Assembly: GCA_001805965.1 (NCBI GenBank)
Contig: MHHG01000029.1
Span: 4,371-53,176, forward strand
Length of the DNA: 48,806 nucleotides
Origin: Omnitrophica WOR_2 bacterium RIFOXYA2_FULL_38_17
GTDB taxonomy: Bacteria; Omnitrophota; Gorgyraeia; Zapsychrales; Zapsychraceae
Direction: 5' to 3'
The notes below the pieces were generated by a model. That model was given only the letters and a program-made list of their open reading frames with translations, was not told where the DNA came from and did not search any database. Positions 34,424 through 44,172 of the stretch are shown here, one piece after another (the stretch's first letter is position 1; every line of letters starts with the position of its first letter). The translations under genes and the position numbers were made by a program.

Positions 34424-37423
34424 ATGAGCGTACCAAATAAAATAAGATTAGAAGCATGTAATATGTGCCAGTTAAAGTGCCCATTATGTGACACTCCAAA
34501 GCGCAAAGAACATCCCAGCGTTTTAGGCTATGGATACCTCAAATTTGAGAAATTTAAAGAATTAATAGAAAAGAATCCCTCTATTAAACAAATAGATATA
34601 TCCTGGTTAGGTGAGATATTTTTAAGCCCAGATCTTAAAGAAATAATAAGGTATTCATTCTCAAAAGGAATAATACTCACTGCAAACGGAGGCGTTAATT
34701 TTAATAATATTTCACAGGATTTATTAAAGGATCTTGTAAAATATCGGTTTTTTTCCATCACTGTAGCTATTGATGGAACCACTCAAAAAACTTATGCCAA
34801 ATATCGTCAACGAGGTAGTCTGAAGAAGGTCTTAAGCAATATTATGTTGCTTAATAAGTTCAAAAAACAGTACCGGTCTGATTTTCCTTTTTTACAATGG
34901 CAGTATATTGTTTTTGGGCATAACGAACATGAGATTTCCACAGCAAGGGATATTGCAAAAAAATTAAACATGAGCTTTTCAACAAAAATGTCTTGGGATA
35001 CAGGATATTCTCCTGTAAGAAACAGAGAATTGGTCCTGAATGCAACTGGAGAGAACAGCGTCTCAAGAGAGGAATACGCTTCTAAGCATGGGAAGGATTA
35101 TCAGGATGATATCTGTAGACAGTTATGGGAACAGCCCCAGATAAACTGGGATGGGAATTTGTTCGGATGCTGCAAGAACCAATATATGAGTTTTGGTAAT
35201 GTTTTTGAACAAGGATTAGAAGCAGTTCTCAATAGTGAAAAATATAATTATATGAAAGAGATGGTCCTTCTGAGAAAGCCTCCCAGAGCTGACATTATTT
35301 GTACAAAATGTATAGTATTTCATAATAGACAAATAAATGAAATGAAGAAAATTGTTCTTTATTATCATCATTTTGGAGGTTATGGGCATGGTATGCGGAT
35401 TTATTCTATATGCAAAGCATTGAAATCAATTGGAAAATATAAAATATTGGTGATAAATAGCGGAGTGCCTCAGCCCGAATTAAATATTAAATATTATGCT
35501 AAAGTTTATAATCTTCCACCTGTGAAAGCAGCTGATTCACTGTTCTCAGGTTTAAGCTCTGGCTTAGATATTGAAAAAACATTTCAAAGAAGAAAATTGA
35601 TTCTAAACATGATTATGTCTAAATTTAAGCCTAATCTTGCAATTATAGAACATTTTCCTTTTGGCAGATTGAGCCTTAAAAATGAAATTATCGAATTTAT
35701 ACATCAGTTGAAACAGAAAGATTGTAGAATTTATAGTTCTGTAAGGGATTTAATATTGTCCAAAGGTGCTAAAGAATATTTCGATCAATTCAATGGGATA
35801 TTCATTCATGAAGACCCTGAGTTTGGTTATTCTGACGAAGCGCCTAAAAACAGCTTTTTCACAGGAAGAGTGCATCCATATGATTTAATAACACCTCCAA
35901 AGGAAAACAATTTAAAACGAAAGCTTGATCCTAAATCAAAGAAATTAATCATTGCGTCTATTGGCGGTGGGCTAGATGGACATGAGTTGCTGACTAAGCT
36001 GATTAATGTGAAAATTAAGCTTGATAAAAAATGTCCATCTCTTTTAATGATCTTTACCGGAAACACATTTCCTGATGATAAATATCTTGAACTGGAAAAT
36101 AATCTTCCTGCAGATTGTAAGCTTATTAGATTTGATTCAAATTTGATGGATTATGTTCATACAGCTGATTTATTTATAAGCATGGCAGGCTATAATTCCT
36201 TGAACTCTCATTTGCTTACAGATACACCTTCAATGCTATTCCCAAGATTAAGCGACCAAGAACAATCAATAAGGGCGGAGCTTTTTGGTTTTAAATGTTA
36301 TAATTATGCGACTATTTCTGAAGAGGAGCTATTGAAGGAAATTAACTCTAAATTATCTATTGCTCCGGAGGTAAAGAAACTTGCAAATTTGAATGGTGCC
36401 CAGACAACAGCGAGATTTATTACAAAAGCTTTAAGTTTAAAAAGTGTCAAAATAAGAATCACAACAAAATGCGATTTGAATTGTTCAATGTGCAGCTGGA
36501 GAAAAAAGGACGAACAATTAGATAAAAACAAAATTTATACTTTGCTTGATGATATTTCTATGCTTTCAGTAAAAAGCGTAAATTTTACGGGTGGTGAGCC
36601 AACAACGCATTCTAACATTGAAGATATTGTTAAATATGCCAAAGCTAAAGGCTTACAGGTATCTTTATCAACAAATGGTTTCAATCAAAGTATGTTGACC
36701 AAAATCATTCCGTATTTAGATTTTGCAGATATTTCAATTGATTCTTACCAAGCGGATCTAAATGATAATATTAGGGGAAAGAAAGGCGCTTTTTACGCGA
36801 CAATAGATTCTGTTCGTTTTCTTGCCAAGAATAAAATAAAACCACATATAAATGTTACTGTTCGTCCTGATAATTATAAAGGTCTTCACAAGATCATTAA
36901 AATCTTTAATGGTCAAATATCGTCTATATCCTTTACTCTTGTGGATACAAATATTAACAAGATGAAAAATCTTGATTTTACTTATGATGAATTGAAAATG
37001 TTCTACTTTGATGAAGTTGTTGAGATTCTAAAAATGTCAGTCATGTGCATAGTTCCAATAAGAATCACGCCTTTTTTTGGTCATCTGGATGAATTGAACA
37101 GTTTTGATATATTGTTTGAAATTCTTCATAACAAACAAGAATACTTGGGACGCTTTCATGAAATTTTCAGGTTAACAGAAAAAGATTGTCATATAGCAAA
37201 AGAAAGATTACGTATAAATGCTAATGGTGATGTTCGGCCCTGTTGTTATCTTGATGATGAGGACATTCCTTTAGGCAACATAAACAATAACTCCCTTAAA
37301 GAGATTGTTACAAATAATAAATATTTTTATGAGACTTTACAGGCTAAAGCAGGAATTGGGTTATGCTCAGCTTGTAAGAAAGGCTATACTAGGTACGAGA
37401 AATTATGCTTATCAAAAGTATAA
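34424..37423 (+). CDS. Radical SAM - GT28 glycosyltransferase - radical SAM triple fusion
   Basis: About 999 residues from ATG 34424; TTG 34409, overlapping the upstream stop, adds five residues. Domain order: rSAM with C15-Q-L-K-C19-P-L-C22 and a short Cys tail (L-F-G-C-C-K, C-T-K-C) to about 300; a MurG/GT28-like domain from M307 (H-H-F-G-G-Y-G-H-G, S-I-G-G-G-L-D, S-M-A-G-Y-N-S-L-N); then a second rSAM from about 675 with C683-D-L-N-C687-S-M-C690, T-G-G-E-P and a tail P-C-C-Y-L, C-S-A-C. The two rSAM halves are not close copies. Two radical domains flanking a glycosyltransferase in one chain is rare. M307 could allow internal initiation. Confidence 0.85.
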   Translation: MSVPNKIRLEACNMCQLKCPLCDTPKRKEHPSVLGYGYLKFEKFKELIEKNPSIKQIDISWLGEIFLSPDLKEIIRYSFSKGIILTANGGVNFNNISQDLLKDLVKYRFFSITVAIDGTTQKTYAKYRQRGSLKKVLSNIMLLNKFKKQYRSDFPFLQWQYIVFGHNEHEISTARDIAKKLNMSFSTKMSWDTGYSPVRNRELVLNATGENSVSREEYASKHGKDYQDDICRQLWEQPQINWDGNLFGCCKNQYMSFGNVFEQGLEAVLNSEKYNYMKEMVLLRKPPRADIICTKCIVFHNRQINEMKKIVLYYHHFGGYGHGMRIYSICKALKSIGKYKILVINSGVPQPELNIKYYAKVYNLPPVKAADSLFSGLSSGLDIEKTFQRRKLILNMIMSKFKPNLAIIEHFPFGRLSLKNEIIEFIHQLKQKDCRIYSSVRDLILSKGAKEYFDQFNGIFIHEDPEFGYSDEAPKNSFFTGRVHPYDLITPPKENNLKRKLDPKSKKLIIASIGGGLDGHELLTKLINVKIKLDKKCPSLLMIFTGNTFPDDKYLELENNLPADCKLIRFDSNLMDYVHTADLFISMAGYNSLNSHLLTDTPSMLFPRLSDQEQSIRAELFGFKCYNYATISEEELLKEINSKLSIAPEVKKLANLNGAQTTARFITKALSLKSVKIRITTKCDLNCSMCSWRKKDEQLDKNKIYTLLDDISMLSVKSVNFTGGEPTTHSNIEDIVKYAKAKGLQVSLSTNGFNQSMLTKIIPYLDFADISIDSYQADLNDNIRGKKGAFYATIDSVRFLAKNKIKPHINVTVRPDNYKGLHKIIKIFNGQISSISFTLVDTNINKMKNLDFTYDELKMFYFDEVVEILKMSVMCIVPIRITPFFGHLDELNSFDILFEILHNKQEYLGRFHEIFRLTEKDCHIAKERLRINANGDVRPCCYLDDEDIPLGNINNNSLKEIVTNNKYFYETLQAKAGIGLCSACKKGYTRYEKLCLSKV

Positions 37424-38373
37424 GCTGTGTTATAACAGACGCGTGCAATCTCCAATGTCAACATTGCGATATATGGCAAAGTCCTGCCAAAATGATAAGC
37501 ACACAAATTATTGAAAAGTTGCTATCGGACCCTGTCATAAAAGATAGTTACCACCATTACGGAAAAGAGCTTGATATTTCTTTAGGTGGGGGGGAACCGT
37601 TTGTGCATCCTAGTTTGCAGAAAATCGTTACACAAATTGAGAATGAATACCCTGGCTCACTCAAAACAATCACGACAAATGGAACCCTTACAAGAAAAAT
37701 CCTTAATTTTCTCAAGAATAATCCTGAATTAGAATTTAAATTAAACATTAGCGTTGATGGGATCAATGAAACGCACGATAAAATCAGGGGGGTACAAGGA
37801 TCCTTTGACAAAACAATAAAAACGATACGCATTCTTAAGCATTCTTTCCCTAAGCAAAGAATAGAGATGAAAATGACAATCATGCGTGATAATTATCCTG
37901 AAATTCTTGATGTTTACAGGCTCTCACAAAGATTAGGTTGTTCTTTTTCTTCCAAACCGGTTGAGCAGATGACATATTATACAAATCGAAATTCTAAAAT
38001 ATCTACATCCTTTAAAAAAGATGAGCTTCATTCCATTAAAAAACAGTTGTTTTTCATTGCCGAAGAAATGCTACAAAATAATAACCATAAAATGGCCCGA
38101 TTCATAAAAGATATACCTTTCCATCTTGCCGGTGAGAAAAGGCATTTTTCATGTTCTGTCTTGTGGGAACACATAACAATCATGTCTAATGGTGATATCT
38201 TTTTTTGCATAAAAGAAAAATTAGCAGGTAATATCTTAAATAATTCTTTATCAACAATAGAAACAAAACCGAAAGACTTCAAATGCACTTCATGCATGCT
38301 TATGTGCGGATCTTTTAAAGATTATGATGATAACCCGGCCAAAAAAGAGAACTTTCAAAACAATGAAATATGA
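37405..38373 (+). CDS. Radical SAM protein, pair C (copy 1)
   Basis: 322 residues. C14-N-L-Q-C18-Q-H-C21-D-I-W, L-G-G-G-E-P-F-V-H, T-T-N-G-T-L, S-V-D-G-I and H-D-K-I-R-G-V-Q-G-S-F. The tail has F-S-C-S-V-L-W, G-D-I-F-F-C-I and K-C-T-S-C-M-L-M-C. It overlaps the end of the large fusion gene by 19 bases. Its paralogue is at 42292, and the two flank the block that contains the second TGGWDTR protein. Confidence 0.85.
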   Translation: MLIKSISCVITDACNLQCQHCDIWQSPAKMISTQIIEKLLSDPVIKDSYHHYGKELDISLGGGEPFVHPSLQKIVTQIENEYPGSLKTITTNGTLTRKILNFLKNNPELEFKLNISVDGINETHDKIRGVQGSFDKTIKTIRILKHSFPKQRIEMKMTIMRDNYPEILDVYRLSQRLGCSFSSKPVEQMTYYTNRNSKISTSFKKDELHSIKKQLFFIAEEMLQNNNHKMARFIKDIPFHLAGEKRHFSCSVLWEHITIMSNGDIFFCIKEKLAGNILNNSLSTIETKPKDFKCTSCMLMCGSFKDYDDNPAKKENFQNNEI

Positions 38374-39631
38374 TTTTATTGACAATTTTTCACAAAGCAG
38401 GCTTCTGGAGTTATGTCCAAAACTTCCATCAACAAATGTCCCAATATGCGGGAATAAAGCCTTAATTCTGGATTATGGTCTATATAAATATGATCTTTCA
38501 GAAATTTCTCAAAAGATGAAAAGCGAAACTGTCTCTGATATTGTAATAAGAATCTCTTTGCCTAAAGAAGCCCATTCCAAAGAGAAGATGAAAGAAATAT
38601 TCCATTCAATTTACTATCATACTTTTAAGCTCAAGAAAGAAAATACTTTCTTAAAACTGCATATTATAGAAGGAAAGAATTTCTCTTGGATAACAAATGC
38701 CCTGCCTGTGAACCTGGTCATAGAGCCTACCAATGCATGTAATTTGAATTGCATTGGTTGTAGAGAAGTCTATGGCACTGATAAGCAGGGTTTTATGAAA
38801 TTTGAAGATTTTAAGCGCGTATTATTACAGTTTAAAGATATAGATAATTTGACTTTGTTCTGCAGAGGAGACCCCTTATTGCATCCAGATATTAATGAAT
38901 TTATAAACTTTGCAAAAGAAGCTGGATGCAAGACTGTGAATACTTCAACAAACTTCAACATAGAAAACGATTCACTTATTAAAAAGATAGCAGCATCAAA
39001 GCTGGATTCTTTGGTCGTAGGTCTTGACGGCGCTTCGTCTGAAACTTATCCATCTTTTCGCAAAGGTGGCAACTTTAAGCTTGTTGTTTCCAATATTGTA
39101 AAGCTTAAAAAATTAAATCCTAATTGTAAACTGATTATCCAGTTTATGCCTAACAAGTTCAATGAACATGAAATTCATAAAATAAAAGCGTTATCCAAGA
39201 AACTGGGTGCTGATTTCCTGAGATTCAGGATTTTAAACTCCTTTAATAATGATTTTCTCCCAAAGAATCCTTTATATCGCTGGGAACAATTGTGCAAAGA
39301 TCCATCAGAGATCGATGCTCTTATTTCAAAGAAAAGAAAATTTGTTTGCACAGAAGCACTGAATTCCTTACATATCCTTTGGAATGGAGATATTTATCCC
39401 TGTTGTACTTTGATGGGGAACTATAATCCCATTTCAAGTTATAATAGAGACCTTTTTCCAAAAAAATTTCCCTATAATATTTTCACTTCATCTGCAGAGG
39501 AAATCTGGATGGATGAAGATTATTTTAATTTGCGGCAATCTTTTCTCAAGGACTCACCAGTAAAACTGTGCTCATTATGCAATCTGGAAAGTAAAAGAAA
39601 ACCGCCAGGTCATACTATAAGGCTAAATTAA
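38363..39631 (+). CDS. Radical SAM protein, pair D (copy 1)
   Basis: About 422 residues from ATG 38363; an in-frame ATG at 38324 would add 13 residues and overlap the upstream gene by 50 bases. The N-terminal 115 residues precede the core C126-N-L-N-C130-I-G-C133. The usual GGEP reads C-R-G-D-P, and S-x-D-G-A is V-G-L-D-G-A. The tail has Y-P-C-C-T and K-L-C-S-L-C-N. It is a paralogue of the shorter gene at 41409 (shared G-G-N/Q-F-K-L-V-V-S-N-I and N-E-H-E). The extra N-terminal region is unassigned and may recognise a substrate. Confidence 0.82.
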   Translation: MKYDFIDNFSQSRLLELCPKLPSTNVPICGNKALILDYGLYKYDLSEISQKMKSETVSDIVIRISLPKEAHSKEKMKEIFHSIYYHTFKLKKENTFLKLHIIEGKNFSWITNALPVNLVIEPTNACNLNCIGCREVYGTDKQGFMKFEDFKRVLLQFKDIDNLTLFCRGDPLLHPDINEFINFAKEAGCKTVNTSTNFNIENDSLIKKIAASKLDSLVVGLDGASSETYPSFRKGGNFKLVVSNIVKLKKLNPNCKLIIQFMPNKFNEHEIHKIKALSKKLGADFLRFRILNSFNNDFLPKNPLYRWEQLCKDPSEIDALISKKRKFVCTEALNSLHILWNGDIYPCCTLMGNYNPISSYNRDLFPKKFPYNIFTSSAEEIWMDEDYFNLRQSFLKDSPVKLCSLCNLESKRKPPGHTIRLN

Positions 39632-39693
39632 GCTACAGTGTGTATCCTTATTTTTCTATCAAAATATAATATTAATCTTTTAGGAGCCTACAA

Positions 39694-41409
39694 ATGGCAA
39701 GAATCTTTGGACATTATAATTTAAAAAACAATCGCAGCTCATTCCTTCCGAAAATGACTGAAACCTTTAAGACTGAAAACACACTTATTGATTACATTAA
39801 TTTTAATAATGACTCTCTAACCCTTATTTATGAAGCATTAGAAAATGCTAGATCAAAATATTTATATTATATTGACGATACAAAACAGCTCGCATGTTTT
39901 ATCACAGGGAATATCAATGCATATGAAGATTCAACTTTAAAAGTTTTAACACAAGAAAATATCGTAAAGTTTATACTCGGCAAATACTTGAAATCTGGAT
40001 TAGAATTTATTAAACATTTACGAGGTTATTTCAATATTATCATCATTGATAAAAAGCAGGTATTTTTAATAAATGACCAACTTGGCCTTTCTCCAATGTA
40101 TATCTATCAAACCGAAGAGGGTATTTTCTTCTGCAATGAACCAGAACCCATCATTTGGTTAAACATAGCCAATAATATAGATTATAATTCCATAGCTGAA
40201 TTCATTGTTTATGGATTTGTTATTAACGGTAAAACTTTTATCAAAAATCTATATAATCAGCCACCTGGGTCCATTTTGCATTTTGATGACAATAAAATGC
40301 GGTCAGAAACATATTTTGACTTTATGCCAATGGATGTTTCCGGAATGTCAGAGAAGAAAAAATTCCAATTGGTAAAAGACGTATTCTTAGAATCTGTTCA
40401 AATACGAATCAATAAGAACACTGAAGATACTTTTCTTGATTTAACTGGTGGATGGGATACACGTTTCATATTAGCAAACATGCTTCACTTAAACAAAAAG
40501 CCAATACTTTATACAAAGCTTGAAATAAATGAGGATTTGGAAATAGCCAAAATGCTCGCTAAGGAAAAGAGACTTAAGCATATTATCCAAGACTTTCCAT
40601 CTAATTTAGAAACTAACCCTCGTTTATTCCTAGATCTAAATTACCAAAAAAAGGTTGTTTATAATTTTTACATTCAAAATAAAAAAGCTTTTCATGATTG
40701 TTTTGAGCATATAACAAGTTCCCACTTCTACTTCTTACCAAAATTCTCTGGATTATATGGGGGAGAGCTCCTTGGAAATACTCCTGACTGGTTTGATAAA
40801 CGTATAAAGCTTAATTTAGCCATTAGCGGCAAAAAGTTGCTCTCTCATAAACTTTTTAGAAAAGCAATAAAAAATAAAACTTTTAACGAACTTTTAGATC
40901 ATATTGACAAATCGGCAAGCCCGGTCTATTTATTTTTAACTCATATAGGAAGGACATATTTAAACGTTCACTATACAGCTGGTTGGGAACGCCCTACAGC
41001 TTTTTTTGCAGATAATACTATGATACCTTTCACTGACTTAAAATTCATAAGCTTGCTTTGTTCGTTTGACTATAATAAATATATACATCGTCATAAGCTA
41101 TACGAAATACTATATAAAGCATACTATCCAGAATATCTTGAATTCCCCTGGACAAACACTCCTTTAAGAAGAAAGAACGAACTAAAAAATGTCCCCACAG
41201 GCAGAATTAATAGTGAATCATTTTCTTATACAACTTTTCTGGATAAAAGATTCATTTCTTTCTTAAACCAAAGCAACCTTACTAAAGATGCAAATACCGC
41301 TAAAATTCGCGCAAAAGAATTATTTTTCTTATTTAACTGGTTTAATATATATAAATCAGTACTAAAACCTTCAGATGTAGATTTTTGTGTAGGAGATTCA
41401 CTAAATTAA
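39694..41409 (+). CDS. Asparagine-synthetase-like amide ligase without glutaminase Cys (copy 2)
   Basis: 571 residues, colinear with 13242-14942 (shared F-G-x-Y start, H-L-R-G, P-P/A-P-G-x-I, L-T-G-G-W-D-T-R-F, P-F-T-D). It begins M-A-R-I-F-G-H, again lacking Cys2. The pyrophosphatase loop is L250-T-G-G-W-D-T-R257. AGGAG at 39682-39686 sets the start. The 62-base gap before it is one of the larger gaps in the cluster and has a TATAAT at 39665-39670 without a convincing -35. It is centred between paralogous rSAM genes in C-D-Asn-D-C order. Confidence 0.8.
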   Translation: MARIFGHYNLKNNRSSFLPKMTETFKTENTLIDYINFNNDSLTLIYEALENARSKYLYYIDDTKQLACFITGNINAYEDSTLKVLTQENIVKFILGKYLKSGLEFIKHLRGYFNIIIIDKKQVFLINDQLGLSPMYIYQTEEGIFFCNEPEPIIWLNIANNIDYNSIAEFIVYGFVINGKTFIKNLYNQPPGSILHFDDNKMRSETYFDFMPMDVSGMSEKKKFQLVKDVFLESVQIRINKNTEDTFLDLTGGWDTRFILANMLHLNKKPILYTKLEINEDLEIAKMLAKEKRLKHIIQDFPSNLETNPRLFLDLNYQKKVVYNFYIQNKKAFHDCFEHITSSHFYFLPKFSGLYGGELLGNTPDWFDKRIKLNLAISGKKLLSHKLFRKAIKNKTFNELLDHIDKSASPVYLFLTHIGRTYLNVHYTAGWERPTAFFADNTMIPFTDLKFISLLCSFDYNKYIHRHKLYEILYKAYYPEYLEFPWTNTPLRRKNELKNVPTGRINSESFSYTTFLDKRFISFLNQSNLTKDANTAKIRAKELFFLFNWFNIYKSVLKPSDVDFCVGDSLN

Positions 41410-42302
41410 TGCTGAGCTTAATGATCGAATTGACAAACCGCTGCACGCTAAGATGTCCTACTTGTTTCTCGCATCAGGATGATCGAGCAAAAGCAGACAT
41501 GTCTTTTCAAGAATTTAAGAATATTATCGATGACAACCATTCTCTTATCGAATCCCTAAGCCTGTATAATTACGGTGAGCCTTTATTAAATGAAAATATG
41601 CCTGAGATGATCGCTTACGCGAAAAAAAAGGACATTCGTTTTATCAAAGTGTCTACCAATGGAATGCATTTAACAGCTACAAAATCAAAAGATATTATAA
41701 ATTCAGGCTTGGATTATTTGAGCATTTCATTAGATGGTGCCACAAAAGAAACATATGAAATTTTTCGCATAGGAGGCCAATTTAAGCTGGTGGTTTCTAA
41801 TATACGCAATCTGGTGAAAATAAGGAACGCATTAAGAAGACCCTTAACAATTGAGATCCAGTTTATCATTATGCGGCACAATGAGCATGAGGTTGCCGCC
41901 ATTGAAGAGCTAGCTAGATACTTACAAGTGGACCGATTAAGGCTGAAAACTGTCCTGATAAAAAAAGATAAATGGAAGGAATTACTGCCGTTAGATGCAA
42001 AATATAGCCGGTATTCTCAAGATATGAGCAGCACTCAATGTCTCAAGCCATTGAAAGAATTAGTTATCAATTGTGACGGCACAATTATTCCTTGTTGTTA
42101 TATCGTGCAAAAAGATATTGACAGGTTTAATATGGGAAATATTTTTGATCAGCCATTGAAAGACATTCTGGCTTCAGAAAAATATAGATCATTTATTAAA
42201 AAGTGTACAAAGCAAAAAATTGACCTTGAATCATGCAAAGATTGCAATGAGGGGAATCACTCTTTGGATTATAAAATAATAGAGTTAGCACATGAGCAAT
42301 AA
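41409..42302 (+). CDS. Radical SAM protein, pair D (copy 2)
   Basis: About 297 residues from the ATG that overlaps the previous stop (TAATG); a start further upstream at 41385 would add eight residues. Core C12-T-L-R-C16-P-T-C19, N-Y-G-E-P-L in the GGEP position, S-L-D-G-A-T-K-E-T-Y. The tail has I-P-C-C-Y and S-C-K-D-C-N. It is a shortened paralogue of the gene at 38363, lacking the long N-terminal extension. It overlaps the following gene by 11 bases. Confidence 0.85.
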   Translation: MLSLMIELTNRCTLRCPTCFSHQDDRAKADMSFQEFKNIIDDNHSLIESLSLYNYGEPLLNENMPEMIAYAKKKDIRFIKVSTNGMHLTATKSKDIINSGLDYLSISLDGATKETYEIFRIGGQFKLVVSNIRNLVKIRNALRRPLTIEIQFIIMRHNEHEVAAIEELARYLQVDRLRLKTVLIKKDKWKELLPLDAKYSRYSQDMSSTQCLKPLKELVINCDGTIIPCCYIVQKDIDRFNMGNIFDQPLKDILASEKYRSFIKKCTKQKIDLESCKDCNEGNHSLDYKIIELAHEQ

Positions 42303-43221
42303 GATCCAACACATTAATATTGCCGTAACAAACAGATGCAACCTAACATGCAAGCAATGCAGTATCTGGCAGGAAAATCCCAAGGAAGACCTTTCCTTGA
42401 AAAACATCGAAAGTGTACTACGATCACAAGCATTGGATGAGAATGCTAGTATTGCGTTAACCGGAGGCGAACCTTTTTTGCATAGCGATCTTATCAATAT
42501 TGTGGGATCGATTTTAGAGCAAAAACCGTCTTCATTAAAAATCATATCCACAAATGGCACTTTAAAGAATGAGATGATGAGTTTATTCAACAAACATGGA
42601 AATTTATTTTCAGATTTTTCATTACACATAAGCATTGACGGCATCACCAAACATGATGAACAAAGAGGTTCTTCGCTTAAAACTATCACTAATAACATAA
42701 TTTTAATTAAAGAGATGTTCCCCGAAATCAACATTAAACTGAAATTTACTATAACTAAGATTAATTATACAGATATTGTATCCACATATGAATATGCGAA
42801 ATCACATAATTTGGGGTTCAAAATTAAGCTTGTCGAGAATGCAAAGAATTATACGAACAAATTTTCTGATCAAAATATGATCAACTTTACTATAAAAGAG
42901 AAGAAGTTGATCGCCAAGGATTTATTGTTTGTTTATAATGATTTAAAAAGGTCGAACAAAAAAGATGCTGTTTTCATTCATGAGGTAATTAAATTTTTAT
43001 TAGAAAAGAATGATCCTGCGTTTTGTAGGACCCCTTTTAATCGTATTTTTATTATGCCAGATGGAAAAGTTTATTCCTGTATTCACTTTAACTGCATAGG
43101 GAATATAAAAGATAAAAGCCTGGAGGAAATCTGGCATTCCAAAAGTGCTGAATCGATCAGGTCCAAGATTAAAGAGCATGGGTGCAAGAACTGTGTTGCT
43201 TATCATGGTTTTACATTATGA
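42292..43221 (+). CDS. Radical SAM protein, pair C (copy 2)
   Basis: 309 residues. C16-N-L-T-C20-K-Q-C23-S-I-W, T-G-G-E-P-F-L-H, S-T-N-G-T-L, S-I-D-G-I. The tail has F-C-R-T-P, D-G-K-V-Y-S-C-I and G-C-K-N-C-V. It matches the gene at 37405 in core and tail. The overlap of 11 bases with the previous gene mirrors that between 37405 and 38363, as expected for an inverted-order duplication of the pair. Confidence 0.85.
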   Translation: MSNKIQHINIAVTNRCNLTCKQCSIWQENPKEDLSLKNIESVLRSQALDENASIALTGGEPFLHSDLINIVGSILEQKPSSLKIISTNGTLKNEMMSLFNKHGNLFSDFSLHISIDGITKHDEQRGSSLKTITNNIILIKEMFPEINIKLKFTITKINYTDIVSTYEYAKSHNLGFKIKLVENAKNYTNKFSDQNMINFTIKEKKLIAKDLLFVYNDLKRSNKKDAVFIHEVIKFLLEKNDPAFCRTPFNRIFIMPDGKVYSCIHFNCIGNIKDKSLEEIWHSKSAESIRSKIKEHGCKNCVAYHGFTL

Positions 43222-43267
43222 GCTATGTCATACCTGGCAATAAAACAATTAATTAACCTAAAAGCAT

Positions 43268-44158
43268 ATGAAACGCATTGATCTAAAAACCGGATTTTTA
43301 TGTAACAATGATTGCCGTTTTTGTGTCCAAGCTCATAAAAAGCAATTTGGCAATAAAAGCACTGATCAGCTTAAGGAGTATTTATCCCAAGCCGCGCAGG
43401 ATAGATATCAGACCGTTGTCTTTACTGGCGGAGAACCAACGATAAGACCCGATATTATTGAACTTGTCAAACACGCAAAAAGTTCAGGATTTAATGTGAT
43501 ACAAGTGCAAAGCAATGGGCGGCGTTTTGCAAATATTGATTTTTGTAAAGAAATGATCTCTGCGGGTGTTAATCAGTTTAATCCTGCACTTCATGGTCAT
43601 AACTCAAAAATCCATGATTATCTGACCCAGACAGAAGGAGCGTTTAATCAGACAGTCAAAGGAATTATAAATTTAAAAATTTTAAATCAAAAAGTCATTA
43701 CAAATAGCGTTATCACTCAGACTAATTACCGTCATTTACCTCAACTAGCACTGCTGCTGGTAAAATTAAAAGTTGATCAAATACAGTTTGCATTTGTGCA
43801 TGCAGTGGGGAATGCTTGGAAGAATTTTGACACTGTTGTACCCAGAAAGTTGCTGGTTGCCCCTTATGTAAAAAAAGCTTTAAACATTTCCATAAACTCT
43901 GGAGTTGTCGCAATGACAGAAGCGATTCCTTATTGTTTTATGGCAGGCTATGAAGATTTTGTGGCCGAAGAAAGAATTCCTGACACAAAAATTTTTGATC
44001 TGGATACTGTTATTGAAAATTTCACTGAAACAAGAAGGTCCGACTGTAAAATAAAAGCGGATAAATGTCATGCATGTAAATTTTTTGAAAAATGTGAAGG
44101 GCCATGGAAGGAATATCCTGAGCATTTCGGCTGGGGAGAGTTTCGTCCCGTTAATTAG
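43268..44158 (+). CDS. Radical SAM protein, CEG-tail type
   Basis: 296 residues. C12-N-N-D-C16-R-F-C19, T-G-G-E-P-T-I-R, S-N-G-R-R-F. Late motifs are I-P-Y-C-F-M-A-G, then K-C-H-A-C-K-F-F-E-K-C-E-G-P-W and a terminal F-G-W-G-E-F-R-P. The same layout is found in the C-terminal part of the fusion at 45822, so the two are paralogues. The late Cys set probably binds an auxiliary cluster. It may act next to the GT-C protein that follows 14 bases later. Confidence 0.85.
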   Translation: MKRIDLKTGFLCNNDCRFCVQAHKKQFGNKSTDQLKEYLSQAAQDRYQTVVFTGGEPTIRPDIIELVKHAKSSGFNVIQVQSNGRRFANIDFCKEMISAGVNQFNPALHGHNSKIHDYLTQTEGAFNQTVKGIINLKILNQKVITNSVITQTNYRHLPQLALLLVKLKVDQIQFAFVHAVGNAWKNFDTVVPRKLLVAPYVKKALNISINSGVVAMTEAIPYCFMAGYEDFVAEERIPDTKIFDLDTVIENFTETRRSDCKIKADKCHACKFFEKCEGPWKEYPEHFGWGEFRPVN

Positions 44159-44172
44159 TTATAGGATATAAC

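Noticed and set aside
37305..37514. Short plus-strand ORF across the junction of two rSAM genes
   Set aside because: It is out of frame with both genes; their coding frames explain the region fully.
39642..39670. Internal promoter before the second TGGWDTR gene
   Set aside because: The TATAAT at 39665 is perfect but no -35 like sequence is found at 16-18 bases; common by chance in AT-rich DNA.
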